Shown in pieces: positions 51,948-60,371 of a stretch of DNA of 64,000 nucleotides. A program made the translations under genes and the position numbers. Each line of letters starts with the position of its first letter. The first letter of the stretch is position 1. The DNA lies in contig NZ_FOAN01000002.1 of the NCBI RefSeq assembly GCF_900109525.1, positions 62,001 through 126,000 on the forward strand. The letters are read 5' to 3'. The DNA is from Allobosea lupini. GTDB lineage: Bacteria; Pseudomonadota; Alphaproteobacteria; Rhizobiales; Beijerinckiaceae. The notes below the pieces were generated by a model. It searched no databases and was not told the origin of the DNA. It saw only the letters and a program-made list of their open reading frames with translations.

Positions 51948-53831
51948 CTATCGCGGCAACGCGTCGACACGATCCTTCGCCTCCTGAATGCCCCCGACCT
52001 GCGCCCGCGCATAAAGCTCGCGGGCCCTCGCGATCTCGCCGCGCGTGCCATAGGTGCCCCAGGCGGACAGGATGCGGGGATCGTAGGTCTCCGCGAGCAT
52101 GAAGCTCGCCCTGGCACTGCCCATGTCGGCTGCGCGTTCGAGCACGGCCCGGGCGGAGCCGATGTCGCCTTGAGCGAGCAGCGCGCTCGCCCTGGCGATC
52201 AGCCGCATCGCCTCGGGGCTGTTGCGAGCTTCTCCGGCCGTCGGCGGCAACGGCGCGCCGGCTGTGATCGTTTGCGCGGGCCTGGGAGGCTCCCTGGCTA
52301 CGGTCGCAGGCTGCGCCGCCGCAGCGCGCAGCGACGCCACTTCCTCCGCTACGGTCGCGCCACGGTCCCGTTCCTGCTGGAGCGCCTGACGCAGCTCCGC
52401 GATCGTGCCCTCGCTCGCCTGCCTGAGCTTGTCCGTTTCCCCGCGCGCACTTTGCAGCTGCGCCAGCTGGGTTTCGACCTCCCGCTGCGCGGCGGCCAGT
52501 TCACCGGCCAGGGCCGCCCGTTGCGCGCGCTCCTGCTCGATGGCCTGGCGATATTGGGCGATGCCGGCTGCCTGCTCCTGTCGCAGCGCCGCAAGCTGCG
52601 CTACGGCAGCCGCCTTCTGCCGCTCGAGTTCGAGCCCTTGCGCCGCCCGCGCCGCCTCCGCCTGCCGGAGCTGGCCTGCCTCCTCGCCGGCCTTGCGCAA
52701 TTGTGCCGCCTGCGCCTCGCTCTCACGCCGCACTGCCGCCAGCTCGGCCACCAGCGCTGAACGTTGCCCACGCTCCTCGTCGAGGGCTTGACGATGCTGC
52801 GCCGCAGCCGTGGTCAACGCCTGCCGCACGGCTGCGGCTTGGGCGATGGCAGCTGCCTTCTGCCGCTCCTGCTCCTGGAATTGCACGGCCCTCGCAGCGT
52901 CGGCCTGCCGGAGTTGCCCCGCTTCCTCTGCGACCTTGCGCAGTTGCGCCGCCGCTTCGCGCTGCGTGGCCGAAAGCTCCTGCGCGAGAGCGGCAGCCTT
53001 TTGCCGCTCCTGCTCGAGCGCCTGCATGGCTTTCGCCGCCTCCGCCTGCCTGAGCTGGGCCGACTCCTCGCCGACCTTGCGCAACTGCGCCGCCTGCGTC
53101 GCCATGTCACGCTGCGCGGCCGACAGTTCCTGCGCCAGAGCGGCCGCCTTCTGCCGCTCCTGTTCCAGCGACTGGGAGCCCGTTGCCGTCGCGAGTTGCT
53201 TGAGCTGTTCGAGGTCGTCGCTTGCACTTCGCAGCTGGGCCGTCTGAGCCTGCAATTCGCGCTGCGAAGCCGAGAGCTGATCGGCCAGTGCGGCACGCTG
53301 TGCGCGCTCGCCGTCGAGCGCCTGGCGATGCTGAGCTGCCGCTGCCACCAATTCCTGCCGCGCAACTATGGCTTCCTGCGCCAGTGCAGATGCCTTGTCC
53401 TGCTCCTGCCGCAATGATTGTTCGTTCCTGCTGGCGTCGCCCTGCAACTGCGCTTTCAGGGCCGCGATGGCGCCGCGGGCCTCGGCCAGCTCCCGCGACA
53501 TGGCAGCGATGCTGGAGGCCTCGCCGGCGGGCAGGACGAGTGGCGCGCGCTCCTTCAGCTGACCGGGCTCCGGTCGGTCCGCGTTGCGCGGGACAAGGAG
53601 AAGCAGAACCGCGGCCGCAACCCCGCACGCCAGAGGGGTGAAACGGCGCCGTAGCGGTGCTCGGCTTGGCCGATCGGATTTTCCCGACCTGTCCTGCCGG
53701 TTGCTTTGGCCCGGCGCGGCGGGTGGCGCACTTGTCAGCGTCCAGTGAGCGGTATCGATCGTCAGGCCCGCCTCGTCCCTAGCGACGACAGCCTTCCCAT
53801 CTCCTGATGCGCTTTCGATCGCGTCGCGCAT
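51948..53831 (-). CDS. Membrane-anchored long coiled-coil protein with C-terminal Sel1-like repeat
   Basis: Protein of 627 residues: a cytoplasmic N-terminal part of about 65 residues, one membrane helix (FTPLACGVAAAVLLLLVP), a periplasmic coiled coil of about 400 residues with internal repeats (units with RQKAAALAQELSA, QLRKVGEESAQLRQAEAA and variants), a Pro/Ala linker, and a C-terminal Sel1/TPR-like part (LLAQGDIGSARAVLERAADMGSARASF, then ARELYARAQVGG). First gene of the operon with the TAXI, VasI-like and DsrE-like genes. The repeats are GC-rich and could recombine. Function unknown; a periplasmic scaffold is a reasonable guess. Confidence 0.75.
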   Translation of the reverse strand: MRDAIESASGDGKAVVARDEAGLTIDTAHWTLTSAPPAAPGQSNRQDRSGKSDRPSRAPLRRRFTPLACGVAAAVLLLLVPRNADRPEPGQLKERAPLVLPAGEASSIAAMSRELAEARGAIAALKAQLQGDASRNEQSLRQEQDKASALAQEAIVARQELVAAAAQHRQALDGERAQRAALADQLSASQRELQAQTAQLRSASDDLEQLKQLATATGSQSLEQERQKAAALAQELSAAQRDMATQAAQLRKVGEESAQLRQAEAAKAMQALEQERQKAAALAQELSATQREAAAQLRKVAEEAGQLRQADAARAVQFQEQERQKAAAIAQAAAVRQALTTAAAQHRQALDEERGQRSALVAELAAVRRESEAQAAQLRKAGEEAGQLRQAEAARAAQGLELERQKAAAVAQLAALRQEQAAGIAQYRQAIEQERAQRAALAGELAAAQREVETQLAQLQSARGETDKLRQASEGTIAELRQALQQERDRGATVAEEVASLRAAAAQPATVAREPPRPAQTITAGAPLPPTAGEARNSPEAMRLIARASALLAQGDIGSARAVLERAADMGSARASFMLAETYDPRILSAWGTYGTRGEIARARELYARAQVGGIQEAKDRVDALPR

Positions 53832-54055
53832 GTGGCTGACGCCTCTTGGTCGGCGGCATGCACCTGGCGAACCGGGCACGAGCGACTTCATTCCGGCCGA
53901 TGCGAACCTCGGCGCCTGTGCGAAGGACGCCTGCGGGAGTGTCGACCACACCCTCGCCGGCATCGAGCTGACCTCAGATCGGATAGCTCCAGAAGACGGG
54001 CAAAGGGGCAGGAGCCTGCCCGAACGGAGTACCCTGCCGAAAGCGACCCGCTCGG

Positions 54056-54508
54056 CTAGTCGCTGACGCCCTCGCGCGCGACGATCGTCATCAAGGTCGC
54101 CGTCAGCATGGCGCAGAGCTTGGGCTTGCCGTCCGTCACCGCGAAGACCTCGGCCATGGCGAGCGTCAGGGTACGGCCGGCCTTGACCACCCGGCCCTTC
54201 GCGACGAGCTCGTCGCCGGTGGCGGGCGCCAGCAGGTTGATCTTGAACTCGGCGGTGAGGATGCCGCTGCCGGCCGGCATGGTGGTGAGCCCGGCATAGC
54301 CGGCGGCGCTGTCGGCGATGGTCGCGACCGCGCCGGCATGGACGAAGCCGTGCTGCTGGGACAGATGCGGTGACGCCGGCATGGCGATCTCGACCTCGCC
54401 CGGCGCGACGCGCACGAGCCGGGCGCCGAGCGTCGTCATCATCGCCTGCCTGGCGAAGCTCGCCTCGATGCGAGCGACGAGGGCAGGATCGGTCGCCTGG
54501 TCAGCCAT
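54056..54508 (-). CDS. PaaI-family hotdog-fold thioesterase
   Basis: Acyl-CoA thioesterase of 150 residues. The active-site segment QQHGFVHAGAVATIADSAAGYAG has the HG...HAG form with the helical Asp, and TAEFKINLLAPATGDEL follows as the dimer strand. It starts 6 bases after dusA stops and is probably in the same transcript. Substrate unknown; phenylacetyl-CoA-like or general aromatic thioesters are typical. Confidence 0.9.
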   Translation of the reverse strand: MADQATDPALVARIEASFARQAMMTTLGARLVRVAPGEVEIAMPASPHLSQQHGFVHAGAVATIADSAAGYAGLTTMPAGSGILTAEFKINLLAPATGDELVAKGRVVKAGRTLTLAMAEVFAVTDGKPKLCAMLTATLMTIVAREGVSD

Positions 54509-54514
54509 CAGCGC

Positions 54515-55516
54515 TCACTCCGCGGCGATCGCCGCCGGGGCTTCGCGCTCGACATGAGCGATCGCAGCGCGCAGTTCGGCGAGACCCGCTCCCGCCAAGA
54601 CGCAATGCTCGGACAGGTGGCGACGGAACAGGCGCGAGCCGCGCCGGCCGGGGAAGAGCCCGACAAGATGGCGGGTGAAGGCATGCAGGCGCCCGCCCCG
54701 TTCGAGATGGGCAGCGATGTAAGGCTCGAGCGCCTCCAGCATCGCGAAGGCGTCCGCGACCGGGGCATCCTCGCCGAAGAGCAGCGGATCGACCGCGAGC
54801 AGCACTTCCGGATTCTGATAGGCCTCGCGGCCAAGCATGACGCCATCGAGATGGGCGAGATGCGGCAGCCATTCGTCGGGATGCCTGATGCCGCCATTGA
54901 GCGAGACGATCAGATCGGAATTGGCCGCTTTCAGCCGATAGGCGCGCTCATAGTCGAGCGGCGGGATCTCGCGGTTCTCCTTGGGCGAGAGCCCCTGCAG
55001 CCAGGCCTTGCGGGCATGGACCACGAGCGCATCGACGCCGGCCGCACGCACGGCAGCCGTCAGCGCATCGAGCGCCGCTTCCGGGTCCTGGTCATCGACG
55101 CCGATGCGGCATTTCACCGTGACGGGGGTCGAAACGGCCGCCTTCATCGCCGCGACGCAATCGCCGACCAGCGACGGCTCGCGCATCAGGCAGGCGCCGA
55201 AGGCCCCACCCTGGACACGGTCGGAGGGGCAGCCGCAGTTCAGGTTGATCTCGTCATAGCCGAAATCGGCGCCGATCTTCGCGGCCTCTGCCAGCAAGGC
55301 CGGATCATTGCCGCCGAGTTGAAGCGCGACCGGGTGCTCGACATCATCGAAGCCGATCAGCCGCTGCCGATCGCCGCGCACCACCGCCTGCGCCGTCACC
55401 ATCTCGGTATACAGCCGGGCGCGGCGCGACATCAGGCGATGGACGATCCGGCAATGCCGATCGGTCCAGTCCATCATCGGGGCCACGGAGAAACGGTGGT
55501 CTGCTGCGGTCATCAT
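54515..55516 (-). CDS. dusA: tRNA-dihydrouridine(20/20a) synthase DusA
   Basis: FMN enzyme that reduces uridine 20/20a in the D loop of tRNA; 333 residues. Diagnostic are FSVAPMMDWTDRHCR, EINLNCGCPSDRVQGGAFGACLM (in parts, with the catalytic Cys), KCRIGVDDQD, VHARKAWLQGLSPKENREIPPLDY (in parts) and DGVMLGREAYQNP. Together these indicate DusA rather than DusB or DusC. The start has two Met codons in a row. Likely co-transcribed with the thioesterase. Confidence 0.95.
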   Translation of the reverse strand: MMTAADHRFSVAPMMDWTDRHCRIVHRLMSRRARLYTEMVTAQAVVRGDRQRLIGFDDVEHPVALQLGGNDPALLAEAAKIGADFGYDEINLNCGCPSDRVQGGAFGACLMREPSLVGDCVAAMKAAVSTPVTVKCRIGVDDQDPEAALDALTAAVRAAGVDALVVHARKAWLQGLSPKENREIPPLDYERAYRLKAANSDLIVSLNGGIRHPDEWLPHLAHLDGVMLGREAYQNPEVLLAVDPLLFGEDAPVADAFAMLEALEPYIAAHLERGGRLHAFTRHLVGLFPGRRGSRLFRRHLSEHCVLAGAGLAELRAAIAHVEREAPAAIAAE

Positions 55517-55599
55517 CTACGGTCTGGCGTTGCCGGAACCCTGCTGGCGAGCGCAGCGCCGTAGCAGATTTCCCGCCCTCCATATAGTGCGCCGGCGCT

Positions 55600-55830
55600 C
55601 TACTGGAATGTGAGGTTCGCTTTCGCAACGATCTCGGCATAGACGGCGCGGTCGGCAGCGATGCGCGCAGCGAACTCGGCAGGAGTCGAGAAATTCGGCA
55701 GGACACCGAGCGTCTTGAGCTGCTCCTGTGCCTTCGGATCTGCCAGCGCCTTGCCCGCCGCGGCGTTGAGCTTGGCGACGACCTCGGGGTTCATGCCGGC
55801 AGGACCTGCGAGCCCGATCCAGGTCCGGAT
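55600..55830 (-). pseudogene. C-terminal remnant of a TctC/Bug-family binding protein
   Basis: About 75 residues match the end of tripartite tricarboxylate binding proteins: WIGLAGPAGMNPEVVAKLNAAAGKALADP, then EFAARIAADRAVYAEIV and a normal C terminus at 55600. Upstream of the Trp the similarity stops abruptly near 55830, and the two N-terminal thirds of the gene with its signal peptide are absent. The frame continues into unrelated sequence up to 55956, but that part is antisense to the fragment at 55845-55999. A dead fragment left by deletion or recombination is the best reading. Confidence 0.65.
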
Positions 55831-55844
55831 CGTGCCGGAAGCGA

Positions 55845-55999
55845 TCCGGCCGCTCCAAGAGCTGTTCGCGCCGATGGCAGAGCGCTCAACCGCGCTGATG
55901 AGGCAATACAGCGTCGACGAACTCGCGCTGATTGCAGACTTCGTTGAGAAGGGCACCGCCCTCGCGCTGGAGCGCGCCAGGCAGCTGGAGGGCGACTAG
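55845..55999 (+). pseudogene. C-terminal remnant resembling a MarR-family regulator
   Basis: Codes for IRPLQELFAPMAERSTALMRQYSVDELALIADFVEKG and a short end, like the last helices of MarR-type regulators (LFxPLxxRxxALxxxYSxEELxxIxxFL). No helix-turn-helix precedes it: the upstream bases belong to the TctC-like remnant on the other strand. So two gene ends are joined near 55830-55845. The MarR assignment rests on pattern memory and needs a search. Confidence 0.5.
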
Positions 56000-56021
56000 C
56001 CCGGCGCTGCCGGGCCCGCCG

Positions 56022-56411
56022 CTACGCTCGAACGACCGGAAAAAGGGCGCGCAGCCGCCCGTCGCGGAGCCACAGGCCGCCCCACATGAACAGCCCAAGA
56101 TAGAGGCTGAAGAGAATATGGCTGAAGAGCGGGCTCCCGGCCCGGATCTGCGTCGCCATCGCCCCGCCGAGCAGGCCCATCATCAGGATCGCACCCAGCA
56201 GTGCCGTGCGCGGAACGAGGTAGAGGACGAGGCAGGCCAGCTCGATCAGGCCTATCATGAAGGCATAGCCGACCGGCCAGCCGAGCTGCGCCATCGTCTC
56301 CTCGGCCACCGGCATGCGCAGCAGCTTGGGCGTCACCGACGCGCCCAGCATGAAGAGGGCGAAAAGCCCGGTCAGGACGCGGCCCGTCCAGAGCATGGCA
56401 TTCTTGGTCAT
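56022..56411 (-). CDS. DoxX-like membrane protein
   Basis: Four-helix membrane protein of 129 residues. GRVLTGLFALFMLGASVTPKLL, GYAFMIGLIELACLVLYLVPRTALLGAIL (in parts) and HILFSLYLGLFMWGGLWLRD follow the DoxX-like family, whose members in some species influence redox balance. Monocistronic. Function unknown. Confidence 0.85.
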   Translation of the reverse strand: MTKNAMLWTGRVLTGLFALFMLGASVTPKLLRMPVAEETMAQLGWPVGYAFMIGLIELACLVLYLVPRTALLGAILMMGLLGGAMATQIRAGSPLFSHILFSLYLGLFMWGGLWLRDGRLRALFPVVRA

Positions 56412-56589
56412 AGGCGTCTCCCTCGATTCCGGTGCCAGGAAACCGCAGCGCTCGTCATCGCATGACAGGAACGATCCGGCGGTCCGGGCCTGGCTTCTTG
56501 CTGACGCGTGACTTAGCCGGCGACGTCATTCGACGTTGCCCCGACCGTGCATGTTATGTTCCCGTTCGCGAGCACAGGTCGAATCACGC

Positions 56590-58650
56590 ATGAACGCGCA
56601 CGTCTATCTCGACAGCCTCAACCCGGCGCAGCGTCGGGCGGTCTCGCATGGCGGCGATGCGGCCCCTGCCCCGCCGGTGCTGATCATCGCCGGCGCCGGC
56701 TCCGGCAAGACCAACACGCTGGCGCACCGCGTCGCCCATCTGCTGGTCTGCGGCGCCGATCCGCGGCGCATCCTCTTGATGACCTTCTCGCGCCGCGCCG
56801 CCTCGGAGATGATCCGCCGCGTCGAGCGCATCGCCCGCAAGGTGATGGGCGACGGCGCCGGGGTCGCGGTCGATGCGCTGAACTGGGCCGGCACCTTCCA
56901 TGGCGTCGGCGCGCGGCTGCTGCGCGACCTCGCCGAGCAGATCGGGCTCGATCCCGCCTTCACCATCCATGATCGGGAGGACGCCGCCGACCTGATGAAC
57001 CTGGTCCGGCACGAGCTCGGCTTCTCGAAGACCGAGGCGCGCTTCCCGACCAAGGGAACCTGCCTCTCGATCTATTCGCGCTGCGTCAACGCCGAGCAGC
57101 CGATCGAGGATGTGCTGCGCCTGTCCTATCCGTGGTGCATCGCCTGGGCGGAGGAGCTGAAGCAGCTCTTCGGATCTTACGTCGAGGCCAAGCAGCAGCA
57201 GAACGTGCTCGATTACGACGACCTGCTGCTCTACTGGGCGCAGGCAATGTGCGATGGCGACCTCGCGGCCGATGTCGGGGCGCGCTTCGACCACGTCATG
57301 GTCGACGAATACCAGGACACCAACCGGCTGCAATCGTCGATCCTGCTGGCGCTGAAGCCCGATGGCCGCGGGCTGACGGTGGTCGGCGACGATGCCCAGT
57401 CGATCTATTCCTTCCGCGCCGCGACCGTCCGCAACATCCTCGACTTCCCGCTCGCCTTCTCGCCACCCGCTGAGGTGATCACGCTCGAACAGAACTACCG
57501 CTCGACGCAGGCCATCCTCGGCGCCGCCAACGCAGTGATCGACCTGGCTGCCGAGCGCTTCACCAAGAACCTCTGGACCGACCGGGCGACGGGTGCCGCG
57601 CCCGAGCTGGTCAATGTCCGGGACGAGGCCGACCAGGCGCGCTTCATCGCCGAACAGGTGCTGGAGAACCGCGAGGCCGGCACGACCTTGAAGCAGCAGG
57701 CGGTGCTCTTCCGCGCCTCGCATCATAGCGGCCCGCTCGAGATCGAGCTGACGCGCCGGAACATCCCTTTCGTGAAATTCGGCGGGCTGAAATTCCTCGA
57801 CGCCGCCCACGTCAAGGACCTGCTCGCGCTGCTGCGCTTCGTCGAGAACCCGCGCGACCGGGTCTCGGCCTTCCGCGTGATGCAGCTCATGCCAGGCGTC
57901 GGGCCGACCTCGGCCCAGCGTGTCATCGAGCACCTGGCGCAGGCGCCGGACGGGGCGGAAGCTCTTCGCCATGCTCCGGCGCCTGCGCGCGCGGGAGAGG
58001 ACTGGATCGCCTTCGTCGAGGCGATCGAAGCGCTGCGCTCGGGCATGTCGGGCTGGCCGGCCGAGATCGAGCGGGCAAGGCTCTGGTACGAGCCGCATCT
58101 GGAGCGCATCCATGAAGACGCGACGACGCGGCAGGCCGACCTGCTGCAGCTCGAGCAGATCGCCGGTGGCTATCCCTCGCGCGAGCGCTTCCTGACCGAG
58201 CTGACGCTCGACCCGCCGGACGCGACCAGCGATCAGGCCGGCGTGCCGCATCTCGACGAGGACTATCTGATCCTCTCGACCATCCATTCGGCCAAGGGGC
58301 AGGAATGGAAGTCGGTCTTCGTGATGAACGTCGTCGACGGCTGCATCCCGATCGATCTCGGCGCCGGCGCCAAGGACGAGATCGAGGAGGAGCGCCGGCT
58401 GCTGTATGTCGCGATGACGCGCGCCAAGGACGATCTGCATCTTATGGTGCCGCAGCGCTTCTTCACGCATGGCCAGTCGTCAACCGGCGACCGGCACGTC
58501 TATGCGGCGCGAACGCGCTTCATCCCGAACACGCTGCTGAAGCATTTCCAGCGGCGCGCCTGGCCGCTGGCGGCACAGGCCGGCTCGCGGCCGGTTTCCG
58601 CCGGCCCGAAGATCGACGTGCGCGCCAAGATGCGCGGCATGTGGCGCTGA
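56590..58650 (+). CDS. UvrD/PcrA-like ATP-dependent DNA helicase
   Basis: Superfamily 1A helicase of 686 residues. Motifs in order: Q motif LNPAQRRAVSHGG, Walker A IIAGAGSGKTNTLAHRVAHLL, Ia MTFSRRAASEM, Walker B VDEYQDTNRLQSSIL, III VVGDDAQSIYSFRAA, IV EQNYRSTQAIL, V STIHSAKGQEWKSVFV and VI RRLLYVAMTRAKDDLHL. It is shorter than UvrD (about 720) and lacks the C-terminal Tudor extension. It is probably an accessory repair or recombination helicase beside a housekeeping uvrD. ATG 56590 is preferred to 56536 because the Q motif follows it closely. Confidence 0.93.
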   Translation: MNAHVYLDSLNPAQRRAVSHGGDAAPAPPVLIIAGAGSGKTNTLAHRVAHLLVCGADPRRILLMTFSRRAASEMIRRVERIARKVMGDGAGVAVDALNWAGTFHGVGARLLRDLAEQIGLDPAFTIHDREDAADLMNLVRHELGFSKTEARFPTKGTCLSIYSRCVNAEQPIEDVLRLSYPWCIAWAEELKQLFGSYVEAKQQQNVLDYDDLLLYWAQAMCDGDLAADVGARFDHVMVDEYQDTNRLQSSILLALKPDGRGLTVVGDDAQSIYSFRAATVRNILDFPLAFSPPAEVITLEQNYRSTQAILGAANAVIDLAAERFTKNLWTDRATGAAPELVNVRDEADQARFIAEQVLENREAGTTLKQQAVLFRASHHSGPLEIELTRRNIPFVKFGGLKFLDAAHVKDLLALLRFVENPRDRVSAFRVMQLMPGVGPTSAQRVIEHLAQAPDGAEALRHAPAPARAGEDWIAFVEAIEALRSGMSGWPAEIERARLWYEPHLERIHEDATTRQADLLQLEQIAGGYPSRERFLTELTLDPPDATSDQAGVPHLDEDYLILSTIHSAKGQEWKSVFVMNVVDGCIPIDLGAGAKDEIEEERRLLYVAMTRAKDDLHLMVPQRFFTHGQSSTGDRHVYAARTRFIPNTLLKHFQRRAWPLAAQAGSRPVSAGPKIDVRAKMRGMWR

Positions 58651-58657
58651 GCTGCCC

Positions 58658-59452
58658 TCAGGCCGCTTCGCGGATGAAGCGGCTGAGGAAGAGGCGCGTG
58701 CGCGGATGGCTCGGATTGGCGAGCACCTCTTCCGGCCTCCCCTGCTCGACGACGAGGCCGCCATCCATGAAGACGACGCGGTCGGCCGCCTCGCGGGCAA
58801 AACCGATCTCATGGGTGACGACGATCATGGTCAGGCCCTGGCCGGCGAGATCGCGCATGGTCGTAAGCACCTCGCCGACGAGCTCGGGATCGAGCGCAGA
58901 GGTCGGCTCGTCGAACAGCATCAGCTTCGGCCGGATCGCCAGCGCCCGGGCGATGGCGACGCGCTGCTGCTGGCCGCCGGAGAGCTGGCGCGGATAGGCA
59001 TTCGCCTTCTCGGTCAGCCCGATGCGGCCGAGCAGCTCCATGGCGTAGTCGGTCGCGTCCTTGCGGGAGTGACCGTGCACGCCGACCGGCGCCTCGATGA
59101 TGTTCTCCAGCGCCGTCATGTGCGGGAAGAGGTTGAACTGCTGGAAGACCATGCCGATCTGGCGGCGCTGCGCGGCAATGGCACGCGGCGACAGTTTGGT
59201 CAGCCGCTCGCCGCTCAGCCGGTAGCCGATCTGCTCGCCGGCGACCATGATCGAGCCGCGATCGATCGCCTCCAGATGGTTGATGCAGCGCAGGAAGGTC
59301 GACTTGCCGGAGCCCGACGGGCCGAGCACGACGACGACCTCGCCGGGCATGACGTCGAGATCGATGCCCTTCAGCACCTCGTTGTGGCCGAAGGATTTGT
59401 GAACGTTGCGGGCGCTGACCAGCGGCGCGGCCTCTGTCGCGATCCGGCTCAT
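58658..59452 (-). CDS. Polar amino-acid ABC transporter ATPase
   Basis: Cytoplasmic ATPase of 264 residues: Walker A LGPSGSGKSTFLRCINHLE, Q loop MVFQQFNLFPHMTALENI, signature YPRQLSGGQQQRVAIARAL, Walker B LMLFDEPTSALDPE and switch His in VVTHEIGFA, all typical of the GlnQ/HisP group. Overlaps the permease gene by 4 bases (ATGA). Last gene of the operon that begins at 63077. It might also serve the ATPase-less transporter at 33272-35544. Confidence 0.94.
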   Translation of the reverse strand: MSRIATEAAPLVSARNVHKSFGHNEVLKGIDLDVMPGEVVVVLGPSGSGKSTFLRCINHLEAIDRGSIMVAGEQIGYRLSGERLTKLSPRAIAAQRRQIGMVFQQFNLFPHMTALENIIEAPVGVHGHSRKDATDYAMELLGRIGLTEKANAYPRQLSGGQQQRVAIARALAIRPKLMLFDEPTSALDPELVGEVLTTMRDLAGQGLTMIVVTHEIGFAREAADRVVFMDGGLVVEQGRPEEVLANPSHPRTRLFLSRFIREAA

Positions 59453-60360
59453 GAGGTCGCCTCCGCGATGGCCGGCATGCGCTCCACCGCACCGCGCTCG
59501 CCGCGGGCATAGTAGCGCTCGATGAAGCCCTGGCCGATGTTCAGGACGGTGGTGATGACGAGATACCAGATCACCGCGACCATCAGCATCGGGACGACCT
59601 CGAAGGTGCGGTTGTAGACCGCCTGCACCGAATACAGCAGGTCGGCCATGGCGATGACGCTGACCAGCGAAGTCGCCTTGATCATGCTGATCAGCTGGTT
59701 GCCGGTCGGCGGCACGATCGAGCGCATCGCCTGCGGGATGATCACCCGCCACAGCGCCCTCGCCCGCGTCATTCCGAAGGCGTCGCTCGCCTCGGTCTGG
59801 CCCTTGTCGACCGAGAGCAGGCCGCCGCGGATGATCTCGGCCATATAGGCGGCTTCGTTCAGCGAGAGGCCGGCGATCGCCGCCGTCATCGGCGTGATCA
59901 GGTCGTTGGTGTGCCAGCTGACCAGCGTCGGCCCGAACGGGATCGATATCGAGATCTCGGGGAAGAGCGTCGAGAGATTGTACCAGAAGATCAGCTGGAC
60001 CAGCAGCGGCGTGCCGCGGAAGAACCAGATGAAGAGGCCCGCGAAGCCGCTGAACAGCCGGTCGTCCGAGAGCCGCGCGATCGCCAACAGCAGGCCGATG
60101 ATGACGCCGATCACCATCGCGACGACGCTGAGCCCGAGCGTGACATAGAGCCCGCGCAGGATCGACTCGGCCGTGAACCATTGCGCCACGACCGGCCAGC
60201 CGAAGTTCGGGTTCCAGGCGACGATCCAGGCGAAATTGGCGGCGACTGCGAGCACGAAGGCCCAGAGCAGCCAGCGCCCCCATTCGACCGGTCGGTGGGC
60301 GTTGGCGACGTCGCGCAGCGCCGCCTGTCGGTCCTGCATCGGCTCAGCCGCGCTGCTCAT
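59449..60360 (-). CDS. Amino-acid ABC transporter permease
   Basis: Membrane subunit of 303 residues. A longer N-terminal part with an extra helix (LLWAFVLAVAANFAWIVAW) precedes the standard five-helix core; RGTPLLVQLIFWYNLS and the EAA loop GQTEASDAFGMTRARALWRVIIPQ are family marks. Only one permease gene is present, so it should work as a homodimer. ATG 60360 (MSSAAEP) begins 11 bases after the binding protein stop. Confidence 0.92.
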   Translation of the reverse strand: MSSAAEPMQDRQAALRDVANAHRPVEWGRWLLWAFVLAVAANFAWIVAWNPNFGWPVVAQWFTAESILRGLYVTLGLSVVAMVIGVIIGLLLAIARLSDDRLFSGFAGLFIWFFRGTPLLVQLIFWYNLSTLFPEISISIPFGPTLVSWHTNDLITPMTAAIAGLSLNEAAYMAEIIRGGLLSVDKGQTEASDAFGMTRARALWRVIIPQAMRSIVPPTGNQLISMIKATSLVSVIAMADLLYSVQAVYNRTFEVVPMLMVAVIWYLVITTVLNIGQGFIERYYARGERGAVERMPAIAEATS

Positions 60361-60371
60361 GGCCCGCTCGC

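Noticed and set aside
52200..53400. Tandem DNA repeat in the coiled-coil gene as a mobile element
   Set aside because: The repeats are in-frame units of a coiled coil with codon variation, explained by the protein.
53832..54055. Small genes in the 224-base space before the coiled-coil gene
   Set aside because: Open frames on the plus strand lack ribosome sites and look random; only a 7-bp GGGCAGG/CCTGCCC hairpin (54006-54021) was seen.
56520..56589. SOS (LexA) box before the helicase
   Set aside because: GTTC repeats occur at spacing 2, not the 7 of the alphaproteobacterial GTTC-N7-GTTC box.
56584..58470. 628-codon open frame opposite the helicase
   Set aside because: Antisense of a gene with all SF1 helicase motifs; composition is typical of a shadow frame.
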